Shown one piece after another: positions 15,218 through 22,065 of a DNA stretch of 31,896 nt. This stretch comes from a virus. Location of the stretch: the IMG/VR virus record IMGVR_UViG_3300044655_000831, positions 1 through 31,896 of that record; one strand, 5' to 3'. How positions within the stretch are numbered: position 1 is the first letter of the stretch; each line of letters begins with the position of its first letter. The position numbers were made by a program, and so were the translations under genes. Below the pieces are notes generated by a model, which worked only from the letters and a program-made list of their open reading frames with translations, did no database searches and was not told the origin of the DNA.

Positions 15218-15650
15218 CGCAGAAGGCTACGCATTAATAAAGAAGTTTGAAGGTTGTAAATTGAAGGCTTACAAATGTCCTGCGAACGTGTGGACTATTG
15301 GCTATGGAAACACGTTTTACGAAGACGGAATGAAGGTGAAAGAAGGCGATGTAATAACGCAACAACGCGCGGAGGAATTAGCCAAATTTATAATTGACCA
15401 GTTTGCGGTTGTAATCGCTCCATTCATTCAAAAGCCATTAACCGATAATCAATTCAGCGCGTGTGTTTCACTTGCGTACAACATCGGAACAGCAGGATTC
15501 AAACGTTCGTCTGTATTTAAGAAAATAAACATCAATCCTAACGACGCAACCATTGCTGATTCTTTTAGACTTTGGAACAAGGGCGGCGATAAAGTATTGA
15601 AAGGTTTGGTTACGCGTCGCGAAGCAGAAATACAACTTTACTTCAAGTGA
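15207..15650 (+). CDS. Endolysin, GH24 lysozyme
   Basis: I choose ATG 15207 (147 residues) over the TTG at 15201. Residues 12-35 read KKFEGCKLKAYKCPANVWTI then GYGNT. The catalytic E15, then C24 eight residues later and T30 five after that, match the E-8-[DC]-5-T spacing of GH24 phage lysozymes, in which a Cys replaces Asp in some members. LTDNQFSACVSLAYNIG (around residues 80-96) and LVTRREAEIQLYF at the end are also typical. It hydrolyses peptidoglycan glycan strands. No signal peptide is seen, so release depends on a holin, and two candidates follow directly. Length is normal for the family. Confidence 0.9.
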   Translation: MKVNAEGYALIKKFEGCKLKAYKCPANVWTIGYGNTFYEDGMKVKEGDVITQQRAEELAKFIIDQFAVVIAPFIQKPLTDNQFSACVSLAYNIGTAGFKRSSVFKKININPNDATIADSFRLWNKGGDKVLKGLVTRREAEIQLYFK

Positions 15651-15651
15651 T

Positions 15652-15900
15652 ATGAACACCGAAAACGAGATTGCTTTGATACACGAGGAACTCCAAGAAA
15701 TGAACAAGAAGATTGACCGCATCTATCACGTGTTAATCGGCGACGACGAAATGAAAATAGAAGGTCTTGTGAGCAAGGTTCAGAAGCACGACAAGTACAT
15801 TCAGAATCAACGTTTGCAGGTTGCTCGTTTGGGTGGTATTGCAACGGCTGCTGGTGTAGTTGGTGGGTTAATAGTTCAGTTCATATTGAAGTTTTTATGA
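15652..15900 (+). CDS. Holin-like or XhlA-like membrane protein
   Basis: This 82-residue protein has an N-terminal charged coiled-coil segment (EIALIHEELQEMNKKIDRIY) and one C-terminal transmembrane segment (LGGIATAAGVVGGLIVQFIL, residues ~60-80). This layout matches XhlA-type accessory holin proteins. It starts one base after the lysozyme stop and ends in an ATGA overlap with the second membrane gene. It probably assists membrane permeabilisation at lysis. A tail or superinfection-exclusion role is less likely given the neighbours. Confidence 0.65.
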   Translation: MNTENEIALIHEELQEMNKKIDRIYHVLIGDDEMKIEGLVSKVQKHDKYIQNQRLQVARLGGIATAAGVVGGLIVQFILKFL

Positions 15901-16160
15901 AAGAAAAGTTGAAGGAGTGGCTCAAGGAAATGCTTACGTCTTCAACCAAAGTAAGTTCGAAACGAATTGTTGCTATATTTGTTACAATTAACTTAATCGT
16001 TTTGAGTTACATTGCAACATTCACATATTACATCTGTCCCATTGCGATGTTCGATACACTCGCTCTTTTGACAGGTGGTCTATTTGGAGGAACAGTAATT
16101 GAACGATTTACAAAACAAAAGAATGGCAGCACCGAAAACAGCAGCGAGGACAATAGCTGA
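15897..16160 (+). CDS. Putative holin with two membrane segments
   Basis: This 87-residue protein has an amphipathic basic N-terminus (MKEKLKEWLKEMLTSSTKVS). Two hydrophobic segments follow (RIVAIFVTINLIVLSYIATF and IAMFDTLALLTGGLFGGTVI), then a short polar tail. Size and topology fit a class II holin. It overlaps the previous gene by four bases (ATGA). Its end overlaps the start of the phosphoesterase gene by 38 bases. Adjacent to an endolysin without a signal sequence, it is the best candidate for the pore-forming holin. No experimental family signature is visible, so the call rests on topology and context. Confidence 0.7.
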   Translation: MKEKLKEWLKEMLTSSTKVSSKRIVAIFVTINLIVLSYIATFTYYICPIAMFDTLALLTGGLFGGTVIERFTKQKNGSTENSSEDNS

Positions 16161-17124
16161 AGAACTATGTTCAAAGTTCAAAGACACTCCGTCTTTGACA
16201 CTATCAAAAAAGTTATTTGCCGAGTATCCAGAAGTTTATAAAGACGTTGAACACGCGAGAACATTTGTTCGAATAATTCGTGGTCAGAAGGGAAGAATGG
16301 ACAGAAAGAATACCGCTGACAAATCTCTTTATGATGCGAAGCCACGACCATTGAACCCATTCGCGCTACCGAAGTCGTATGCGAAGAAACGCAGACACGT
16401 TGAATTGAAGGGAACAAAGTTCTTAATCCTGTCAGACATTCACATTCCTTACCAAGATAACGACGCTTTGAGCGTTGCAATTAACGAAGGTATTCGTCAA
16501 GGGTGCGACGCGGTAATTCTAAACGGCGACGCGTTAGATTGTCACATGATTAGCGACTTTGTCAAAGATCCACGTAAACGTAAATTCAAAGATGAACTCT
16601 ACGCGATGCGTCAGTTTGTAGATACGTTACGAGGTCAATTTCCTAACGCACACATCTACTACAAGGAAGGAAACCACGAGGAACGATACTGGCGTTATAT
16701 GAGAATTAAAGCACCCGAACTATTCGACATTGACGCGTTTGATTTTTCGTCTTTGTGTCATCTCGATAAACACAATATCACTTGGATTGACGGAAAGAGC
16801 AAACTGAATATCGGTAAACTTTCAATTTTTCACGGGCATGAGTTCGGGAAGCAGTTCTTACCTTCGGTAAACGTGGCGCGTGGGTTGTTCTTGAAGACAA
16901 AAGTTTCTTCTTTATGCGGACATCACCACCAAACCGCAGAACACAACGAGAGGGACGCTAACGGAAAGTTTATTACTTGTTGGGGTGTTGGGTGCTTGAG
17001 TGAATTATCTCCCGACTACAACCCTTATTCGAAGTACAATCACGGCTTCGCTATCGTTGAGAAAGGAACAAATGGACAATTCAGCGTCAAGAATTTACGC
17101 ATACACGAAGGTCAGATATTATGA
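16123..17124 (+). CDS. Calcineurin-like metallophosphoesterase
   Basis: The ATG at 16123 gives 333 residues; an upstream TTG at 16099 is less likely. The metal-binding motifs are in order: SDIHIP (D105, H107), NGDALDCH (D135), GNHEE (N184, H185), HGHEFG (~237-242) and CGHHHQ (~265-270). This is a complete metallophosphoesterase active site. The first 90 residues form a separate helical domain (PSLTLSKKLFAEYPEVYKDV, EHARTFVRIIRGQKG) that looks like a DNA- or partner-binding module. Substrate is unknown; phosphodiester or nucleotide cleavage is likely. It sits inside the lysis operon, overlapping the holin gene and coupled by ATGA to the next gene. Confidence 0.8.
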   Translation: MAAPKTAARTIAEELCSKFKDTPSLTLSKKLFAEYPEVYKDVEHARTFVRIIRGQKGRMDRKNTADKSLYDAKPRPLNPFALPKSYAKKRRHVELKGTKFLILSDIHIPYQDNDALSVAINEGIRQGCDAVILNGDALDCHMISDFVKDPRKRKFKDELYAMRQFVDTLRGQFPNAHIYYKEGNHEERYWRYMRIKAPELFDIDAFDFSSLCHLDKHNITWIDGKSKLNIGKLSIFHGHEFGKQFLPSVNVARGLFLKTKVSSLCGHHHQTAEHNERDANGKFITCWGVGCLSELSPDYNPYSKYNHGFAIVEKGTNGQFSVKNLRIHEGQIL

Positions 17125-17696
17125 AGAAGAATATACTCGCAATTGCTTTGTTGCTCGTTGGGACAACTGCTATTTGGACGGTTGTTTGTTATTATTGGTT
17201 TGGTTGTACGCATAAAAAGAACGTACAAGAAAACGTACAAACGCAAGACAGCATCATAAACTACAACGCAGGTGAATACCAGATGCTTCTCGAAGAAACA
17301 CTTGAACTAAAAGAACAACTTGCATACTATGAAAGAACTCAACTTAAAGCCAAAACCACCTATCAAAGAACTCGTGATATTGTTCTTGTTCGAGATACTA
17401 TTACTCGCGTGGATGTCGTACGTTTGGTGAACTCTTGCGATAGCGTTATTGCTTCAGATTCGCTTGTAATTAACAACCTCAAAGAACAATTGAACATCGA
17501 AGGGGAAAAAATAAACAACTTACAAGAAGTCGTCGTTGCTTATGAACAGAAGGAAGATATATTGAGCGAAGAAATAAACACTCTAAACGTTGAAAAGAAA
17601 AAGTTGGACAAACAAAAAAAGCGCAGAAACCGCGCCTTAATCGTAACATCGTCCGTAGCTGTTCTTTCTACTTTTGTTCTGAGTGTTTTACTTTAG
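17121..17696 (+). CDS. Coiled-coil protein with membrane segments at both ends; spanin candidate
   Basis: This 191-residue protein has an N-terminal hydrophobic segment (ILAIALLLVGTTAIWTVVCY), a long periplasmic-style coiled coil (MLLEETLELKEQLAYYERTQ and INNLKEQLNIEGEKINNLQE), a basic patch (KKKLDKQKKRRNRA) and a C-terminal hydrophobic segment (LIVTSSVAVLSTFVLSVLL). It closes the lysis operon, where Gram-negative phages place spanins. Two membrane ends joined by a coil resemble a one-protein spanin, but no clear lipobox is visible (TVVC only weakly fits). An i-spanin-like role is possible. Its 3' end overlaps a convergent minus-strand gene by 29 bases and contains that strand's terminator. 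Confidence 0.6.
   Translation: MKKNILAIALLLVGTTAIWTVVCYYWFGCTHKKNVQENVQTQDSIINYNAGEYQMLLEETLELKEQLAYYERTQLKAKTTYQRTRDIVLVRDTITRVDVVRLVNSCDSVIASDSLVINNLKEQLNIEGEKINNLQEVVVAYEQKEDILSEEINTLNVEKKKLDKQKKRRNRALIVTSSVAVLSTFVLSVLL
17614..17638 (-). terminator. Terminator of the minus-strand operon, inside a plus-strand gene
   Basis: On the minus strand AAGGCGC and GCGCTTT form a 7-bp stem with one G-U pair around a 7-base loop, followed at once by TTTTG. It lies 30-54 bases past the stop of the last minus-strand gene. On the plus strand the same bases encode KQKKRRNRA of the spanin candidate. Confidence 0.75.
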
Positions 17697-17853
17697 ATTC
17701 TGGAACGTAGAACTTCAAAGAGAACTCAATGGCTTCACTTAAAAAAGTGTTGCGACTATTCTCACCTCTCTTTTCGTCTATCTCGTTCCACAAGTCTTTG
17801 TGTAGATAAACACATATTCCTTTTTTAGTTTTGCTTTCTGGCATCTTCTTCAA
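17668..17853 (-). CDS. Ribbon-helix-helix-like small DNA-binding protein
   Basis: The 61-residue protein has a basic N-terminus, then GICVYLHKDLWNEIDEKRGE and NSRNTFLSEAIEFSLKFYV. A short beta strand, helix, turn and second helix with the S-R-N-x-F-[IL]-x-E-A-I pattern is typical of Arc/MetJ ribbon-helix-helix proteins. These bind operators as dimers, so this may be a phage regulator. It is the last gene of the minus operon, overlaps the one upstream by 29 bases and runs convergently into the spanin candidate. Alternative ATG at 17844 would remove three residues. Target sites are unknown; the dyads at 28697-28769 are candidates only by guess. Confidence 0.6.
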   Translation of the reverse strand: MKKMPESKTKKGICVYLHKDLWNEIDEKRGENSRNTFLSEAIEFSLKFYVPESKVKHSEQK

Positions 17854-18028
17854 TTTTTAGTTTCTTCAAATAAAGCGCAAGGTCTAACGCTTCCTCGTAT
17901 GCGTGTTGTAGCCATTCTGAGCGCGTTAAGTCTTGTCGGTCGAGTGTTGTTCCATACGTCTGCATTCCCTTCAATTCTCGCGCTTCTAATTCAGCAATAA
18001 CTTGCGTAAGTAAATTACTTTTCTTCAT
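17825..18028 (-). CDS. MazG-like helical protein
   Basis: This 67-residue, all-helical protein reads LTQVIAELEARELKGMQTYG, TTLDRQDLTRSEWLQHAYEE and ALDLALYLKKLKIEEDARK. The K-Y-G-T-T-L-D-R ... W-L-Q-H-A-x-E-E-A-L-D-x-A-x-Y-L pattern is widespread in short phage proteins related to MazG-type nucleotide pyrophosphohydrolases. E-E-A-L-D supplies part of an ExxD metal motif. Such proteins may clean modified nucleotides or alarmones; activity here is unproven because the protein holds only part of the full fold. It overlaps both neighbours (29 and 14 bases) in the minus operon. Confidence 0.55.
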   Translation of the reverse strand: MKKSNLLTQVIAELEARELKGMQTYGTTLDRQDLTRSEWLQHAYEEALDLALYLKKLKIEEDARKQN

Positions 18029-18227
18029 TCGGTTTAGACATCATTGAACCAATCATAAGAGCGAGATATATTTTCTCTTTTGCGTTTAAGTCTTTCCGTT
18101 GAGAAAGTTCCAGAAGAATATCTCCAAGAATCTTCCCTTGTTGGAAATAGTTCGCAAGCGAATTAACAATTTCGCGTTCGCGCTCGTAAGTCATTTTCAA
18201 AGACTCGTATAGTGGTGTGTTTTTCAT
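18015..18227 (-). CDS. Hypothetical helical protein, 70 residues
   Basis: The sequence (MKNTPLYESLKMTYERERE, IVNSLANYFQQGKILGDILL, ELSQRKDLNAKEKIYLALMI) suggests three helices. It overlaps the MazG-like gene by 14 bases and begins two bases after the stop of the gene upstream. It lies in a run of five short genes served by a promoter at 18683-18713. I recognise no domain. Overlap and codon use make it a credible gene. Confidence 0.5.
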   Translation of the reverse strand: MKNTPLYESLKMTYEREREIVNSLANYFQQGKILGDILLELSQRKDLNAKEKIYLALMIGSMMSKPNEEK

Positions 18228-18229
18228 TC

Positions 18230-18481
18230 TTATTTATTTAAATGGTATGTTTCTAAGTAATCAATCAAAGCGTCTCTTGTTTTATCTAACATTTCCCATT
18301 CTTCAGGAGAAGTGCAATGCCCTACTTCATTATTAATTAACGCAAATAGATGTACTAAATTTTGAATTTTCAATTTAACATCGAACGAATCTTCGCCAAA
18401 GTCTTCGTCTTCAAAATCGTACTTTTGTAATAGTTCTACTGTTTGAGTAGTTGCTAAAATGTATTCTTTTTCTTCTTTCAT
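18230..18481 (-). CDS. Hypothetical acidic protein, 83 residues
   Basis: The protein is strongly acidic (YDFEDEDFGEDSFDVKLKIQ) with a helical C-terminal half (NLVHLFALINNEVGHCTSPE, KTRDALIDYLETYH). It overlaps the upstream gene by four bases (ATGA), so they are translationally coupled. No family is recognised. Small acidic phage proteins can mimic DNA or inhibit host enzymes, but there is no direct evidence for that here. Confidence 0.5.
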   Translation of the reverse strand: MKEEKEYILATTQTVELLQKYDFEDEDFGEDSFDVKLKIQNLVHLFALINNEVGHCTSPEEWEMLDKTRDALIDYLETYHLNK

Positions 18482-18678
18482 TCTTGTATGTTTTCTATTT
18501 CTTGTTTTATTTTAACAACGTAATTTATACTTTCAGGCACATGAGAATTTGATGGATCTCTATGGTAAAATATCCAAGAATTAATAAATTCTACTTCATT
18601 TTCATTGCAGTAATTTATGAATTTTTCATGTTCTTCCATACCCCAAGTTCCTGTATGAAATCTTAAATGTCTAATCAT
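18478..18678 (-). CDS. Hypothetical protein, 66 residues
   Basis: The peptide MIRHLRFHTGTWGMEEHEKF continues with INYCNENEVEFINSWIFYHR and VPESINYVVKIKQEIENIQ. It looks like a compact alpha/beta protein. It is the first gene after a candidate promoter (-7 box at 18683-18690), only four bases from its ATG, so the transcript would have almost no leader. Its codons are more AT-rich than those of the large terminase just upstream, which may indicate a separately acquired small gene. No function can be assigned. Confidence 0.5.
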   Translation of the reverse strand: MIRHLRFHTGTWGMEEHEKFINYCNENEVEFINSWIFYHRDPSNSHVPESINYVVKIKQEIENIQE

Positions 18679-18682
18679 TTCG

Positions 18683-18713
18683 TAAATGTATGCTAAATTA
18701 TTTTACCCCACAA
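18683..18713 (-). promoter_or_regulatory. Bacteroidota-type promoter for the small-gene cluster
   Basis: On the minus strand TTG (18711-18713) and TACATTTA (18683-18690) are separated by 20 bases. The segment TTTAGCATACATTT matches TTTAGCATATATTT in the stronger promoter at 25042-25071 at 13 of 14 positions. It overlaps the end of the large terminase gene. The -7 box lacks the final G of TAnnTTTG, and the start codon at 18678 is very close. Confidence 0.45.
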
Positions 18714-20013
18714 CATATTGTCCGTAACTTGGATTGAGTTCGAAGTACATTCGCATCATTATCGCGTCGGCAACGTCGGGAGAAATACCTTCGCGGTTCT
18801 TGATTACGTCCTTCGGTGTGACTTGCAACTTTCCGTCAACGTCAGCGCGATGTCGTTTAATCATTTCTAATTCACGGACGATTTGTTCTTTGCGCGTACT
18901 GGATAAGATAGTGACTTTGTTTTCTTCAACGTATTGAGCTAGTTTGTAGTAACATTCGCTTTTCAAGTTTTGGTATTGTGGGTGTTTGGGTTTTGATCCA
19001 TTGACGAACCCTCGACACTTTAAGAAGTCAACTACTCCACCACCAACTCCGTCTTCGTCACACACTACGTCTTGCAATAAAATTGAATGCTGTTGACAGG
19101 TTAAACGAATCTTGTTCACGACTTCGTCCAACGCTGCACGATTGAGTTCAATTATGTCAATAATAGTAAGCCCTTCCCAAACAATAATAATCGTTCTATC
19201 CTTCCCAAAACGCGCAATATCGGCTGTGATATACTTCTTGCCTTCATTGATTACTTCGTTGCGGAACATTCGAAGAAGATTCTCAGTATTGAATAACTTG
19301 TCTGAATCGTCGTCAAACTCCCAGTTTCCTTCTAAAAGTCTTTTGCGGTCGTATTCGGGAAGTCGTCTAAGAGATTCAATGTAAGCTACCGGTAAGAATG
19401 GGTTATCTTGCGGCAAGGCTTGGACAAATGCGCGGTGTGAAGGTAGTTCGTTCCTGTTGTTCTTCATATAGAACTCATTATACAACCAACCTTTCGACGG
19501 ATTACACGATAAGAAGCCTTTGGGAATAAGACCGAACTCGTTCAATTTGTAACGGCAACGAGAGTGAACGATGTTCACAGCTTTCTCTGTTACCTCTGCT
19601 ACCTCGTCTATAAAATAATCGGTAATTTCCAACGATCCAAGTGAATCGAAGTTCGGATTTGAAGGATAAGCGAACAGGTCTTTCAATACAATTTCGCTTC
19701 CGTTGAAGAACTTAATTACATTCGTTTGTCCGTTGTAGGTGTAGTGTTTGTCAGCAACCAATCCAAACTCACGCGCTGTTTCAAAGAACGTGTTGAGCGT
19801 CGTCTTTTTCAGCGTATCTAATTTAGAACGTCCAATAAGCGAACGTGTTCCTGCGTACTTCAAACGACGTTGAATCTGCCACATACAACCGAACTTAGTC
19901 TTTCCACCCCCTGCCGCGCCACCGTATAACAACTGCTCAACTTGCGAATCGGTTGCAAGATAGTTCAACGCTTCAATTTGACGCGGCAGGTATTCGGGTT
20001 TATATGCTGTCAT
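18703..20013 (-). CDS. terL: Terminase large subunit
   Basis: This 436-residue protein is the DNA-packaging ATPase and nuclease. Walker A is GGAAGGGKT (residues 31-39), and Walker B with the catalytic Glu is DYFIDEVAEV (132-141). SCNPSKGWLYNEFY is the C-motif region. The RNase H-like nuclease shows YITADIARFGKDRT (Asp near 264), VVCDEDGVGGGVVDF (near 316-330) and SPDVADAIMMRMYF near the end, where Asp closes the metal site. Length and domain order are normal. It lies on the minus strand among replication genes, while its small partner is probably at 27728-28141 on the plus strand. Its start overlaps the upstream gene by 14 bases. Confidence 0.93.
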   Translation of the reverse strand: MTAYKPEYLPRQIEALNYLATDSQVEQLLYGGAAGGGKTKFGCMWQIQRRLKYAGTRSLIGRSKLDTLKKTTLNTFFETAREFGLVADKHYTYNGQTNVIKFFNGSEIVLKDLFAYPSNPNFDSLGSLEITDYFIDEVAEVTEKAVNIVHSRCRYKLNEFGLIPKGFLSCNPSKGWLYNEFYMKNNRNELPSHRAFVQALPQDNPFLPVAYIESLRRLPEYDRKRLLEGNWEFDDDSDKLFNTENLLRMFRNEVINEGKKYITADIARFGKDRTIIIVWEGLTIIDIIELNRAALDEVVNKIRLTCQQHSILLQDVVCDEDGVGGGVVDFLKCRGFVNGSKPKHPQYQNLKSECYYKLAQYVEENKVTILSSTRKEQIVRELEMIKRHRADVDGKLQVTPKDVIKNREGISPDVADAIMMRMYFELNPSYGQYVVG

Positions 20014-20203
20014 TTAATTTAATCATTGCATAAGACATTGGAAATTGGTGATGTATCAATCCATCTGTTCTACATTCCCAAAAACCGTCAGCCAAATATA
20101 ATTTTTCACAGTGAATAATATATTTTGACGCTGTAACAGGATGAATGAATTTATATGTTTTCATTTTTTTATAAGGGTTAGATGGTAGTGGTGTTTGTGG
20201 CAT
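20000..20203 (-). CDS. Hypothetical protein upstream of terL
   Basis: This 67-residue protein starts at 20203 in a TAATG overlap with the stop of the gene upstream and ends 14 bases inside terL. An internal ATG at 20161 would give 53 residues (MKTYKFIHPVTASKYIIHCE, KLYLADGFWECRTDGLIHHQ). The sequence reads as a small beta-rich fold with two Cys. I recognise no family. Its translational coupling to terL hints at a role near packaging, but this is only positional. Confidence 0.5.
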   Translation of the reverse strand: MPQTPLPSNPYKKMKTYKFIHPVTASKYIIHCEKLYLADGFWECRTDGLIHHQFPMSYAMIKLNDSI

Positions 20204-20958
20204 TATTGTTTACTTAGATATAATTTGTAAAGTTCACGCAATCCTTCGAACTGAATCGATTCTTTTAGCAATTGTCTTTTTCGGTCACTCATTCGCTCAA
20301 CCATTCCTTTGCTCAATTGCTGTTCATTGAAGACTGTCTTTCGCGCTTTCGCTTTACAAAGTTGATATTCTTCTTCTGTAAAAGTTTCGAGCGTTATACG
20401 CTTACTTTCTTCGAGCCATCGCATCATTGACACACCACGTAGTTCTAACGTTGTGTATTTGCCTTGTTTGAAGCTCTGCACGTCTTCGTCTAACATTCTT
20501 CTCCAGCTATCATCATTCACCGCCATTTCGTTTTCTTTTATTAGTTCTGCTTTTTCCTCAATTGATTGCGCTATTTCACGCTGAATTTGTAGATTAGCCT
20601 TGTCTCTGTGTGGTTTGTAGTGAGTAAGTACGTCGCCAATAAACGAGACGCTTAACGCTCCAAAATGCTCACACTTTTTACTCAGTTCATTTGCTGCATT
20701 TAGTTCAAACGCAAGGTTGAAGTGTTCGAATGTAACCCACCGAAAGTGTTTGCCTATGAACTCGTGTAACATTTGCAACAGTTGCGCTTCGGGAAGTGCT
20801 ATTCCGTACATAGCGCAAACCTTCGAACAAAGTTTAACGAATGTCGGTAGGTCGTAGTCGGCTACAAATGCGCTTTCGCGTTCTGCACGATCAACCCTTT
20901 GTGTAATTGTGAGCGTCGTTGTAGATGCGTTGCGCAGCATCGGAGTCGAATTTTCCAT
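20203..20958 (-). CDS. Putative replication-associated protein (helicase loader-like position)
   Basis: I start it at the ATG 20958 (251 residues, MENSTPMLRNASTTTLTITQ) after an A-rich leader, not at the TTG at 20997. Residues ~30-110 are helical: LPTFVKLCSKVCAMYGIALP, EAQLLQMLHEFIGKHFRWVT, FEHFNLAFELNAANELSKKC. This short helical domain recalls phage helicase-loader or replisome-organiser proteins, though I cannot name a family with confidence. The C-terminal half is charged and helical (RKTVFNEQQLSKGMVERMSD). It overlaps the GWKVG-domain gene by 68 bases, an arrangement common for paired phage replication genes. The role is inferred from that. Confidence 0.5.
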   Translation of the reverse strand: MENSTPMLRNASTTTLTITQRVDRAERESAFVADYDLPTFVKLCSKVCAMYGIALPEAQLLQMLHEFIGKHFRWVTFEHFNLAFELNAANELSKKCEHFGALSVSFIGDVLTHYKPHRDKANLQIQREIAQSIEEKAELIKENEMAVNDDSWRRMLDEDVQSFKQGKYTTLELRGVSMMRWLEESKRITLETFTEEEYQLCKAKARKTVFNEQQLSKGMVERMSDRKRQLLKESIQFEGLRELYKLYLSKQ

Positions 20959-21319
20959 TTTTGATTTTAGTTTGAGTTTGGTTTGTTTGAGTTGCAAATT
21001 TAGTTAAGTCCCACGTTCGCACCGCAGCCTTCCAGTCTTTCATCTGATTCCTTCCTACCTTCCAACCGTTTGCCTCGTAATGCGCGTGGAACTTCTCGGT
21101 AAAAGCGAGAGCGTCTTCCTTGCTTAATTTCTCACACGCGTAGTCGAATATCTCAACAACTGTTGGTTTGACGAAAGGACATTTTTTGTCCTTTGGTATA
21201 AGCGTGGGTGTTGCCTTTTCGGATAACTTTGCAATCAGTTCAATCAATTGGTGTTCATGTTCCTGAACCTTCGCTTCGAGAATCTCGATTCTCTTTTTGA
21301 GTTGTAGTATTAGCATCAT
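20891..21319 (-). CDS. Coiled-coil protein with GWKVG...MKDWKAAVRTW replication-type domain
   Basis: I place the start at the ATGATG at 21319 (142 residues), because the longer frame would run into the upstream gene. Residues 1-30 form a coiled coil (LKKRIEILEAKVQEHEHQLI). Then come FVKPTVVEIFDYACEKLSKE and HYEANGWKVGRNQMKDWKAA VRTW. This last motif appears, in my knowledge, at the C-terminus of many phage replication initiators and DnaD-like proteins, where it may bind DNA or a partner. It is found here as a near-standalone domain beside a DnaA-like protein. DNA replication is the likely pathway; the exact role is inferred. Confidence 0.55.
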   Translation of the reverse strand: MMLILQLKKRIEILEAKVQEHEHQLIELIAKLSEKATPTLIPKDKKCPFVKPTVVEIFDYACEKLSKEDALAFTEKFHAHYEANGWKVGRNQMKDWKAAVRTWDLTKFATQTNQTQTKIKNGKFDSDAAQRIYNDAHNYTKG

Positions 21320-21327
21320 ATTATTTT

Positions 21328-21516
21328 TTAGTAATCGTCCCTTTCGAAGTCTGCGTTTTCTTCCTTCGTGCAGTCGTAACAAAGACCAATCTCGTCTTCG
21401 AACATTTCCTGAATCTCGCTGTCTTCGTATTCAGCAAAGCGGATGTTTTCTTTTTTGATGTCAGCAATTCGTTCTTCGATTGCTTCAGTGTCGCAATAAC
21501 GGCAGTAGTCGCTCAT
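21328..21516 (-). CDS. Small acidic zinc-ribbon-like protein
   Basis: This 62-residue protein has CRYC at residues 5-8 and CYDC at 46-49, two CxxC knuckles suited to one zinc ion. Between them is an acidic helix (EERIADIKKENIRFAEYEDS EIQ). It sits nine bases before the next gene in the replication operon. Small zinc-ribbon proteins in this place are often nucleic acid or protein adaptors, but no family is recognised. Metal binding is inferred only from Cys spacing. Confidence 0.55.
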   Translation of the reverse strand: MSDYCRYCDTEAIEERIADIKKENIRFAEYEDSEIQEMFEDEIGLCYDCTKEENADFERDDY

Positions 21517-21528
21517 AGTTGTTTGATT

Positions 21529-22065
21529 TTATAGGTTTAGTTTCGCTCTTCTTTTCACTTCGAGTTCACGTTGGTGTTCGAGGTGTTCGACAAATTTAGT
21601 AAAAAACTTGATTGGTTTAGCATAACCCTTCTCGTTCATCAAGAAACAAATGCGTTCAACAGTTGCACGATAGGTTCTATCCATCTCAATCTGCCACGTC
21701 GCCTGTTTAATTCCGTGCATAACGGTTGCGTGGTCTTTGCCGTAGTGCTTCCCTATTGAATCGAAGGACTGAAAGTAACAAGGACGGATCAAAAAGAAAA
21801 TCATTTGTCTTGCGGTTACAATCTCGCGTCGTCTTGTTGGGGTGTAAAGCGTTTGCGATTGAAGTCCCAACACGCTGCACGTTACGTCCTCAAGTGCGCT
21901 CCAGAACGCTTCACGTTCGTTTTCAAGTTCCTGTTGTATCTTGATTTGTTCGGTCGATAGACGCTCGTATTTCGGGGTAAGCATCGTCCATAGTGTCTCG
22001 AATCTTTCCATATGTGCAAATGGAATCATATCAATCATTTGCTGTCTTATTTGTTCGTTAGTCAT
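21529..22065 (-). CDS. DnaA domain IV-like DNA-binding protein
   Basis: The protein has 178 residues. Residues 78-130 read RRREIVTARQMIFFLIRPCY, FQSFDSIGKHYGKDHATVMH and GIKQATWQIEMD. This matches the DnaA C-terminal DNA-binding domain: V-x-A-R-Q at the helix that contacts DNA, and the DHATVMH signature of DnaA. No Walker motifs are present, so the AAA+ ATPase part is missing. The N-terminal 70 residues are helical. It may bind DnaA-box-like sites at a phage origin or recruit or displace host DnaA. Overlap of eight bases with the upstream gene shows operon coupling. The domain call is strong; the role is inference. Confidence 0.8.
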   Translation of the reverse strand: MTNEQIRQQMIDMIPFAHMERFETLWTMLTPKYERLSTEQIKIQQELENEREAFWSALEDVTCSVLGLQSQTLYTPTRRREIVTARQMIFFLIRPCYFQSFDSIGKHYGKDHATVMHGIKQATWQIEMDRTYRATVERICFLMNEKGYAKPIKFFTKFVEHLEHQRELEVKRRAKLNL

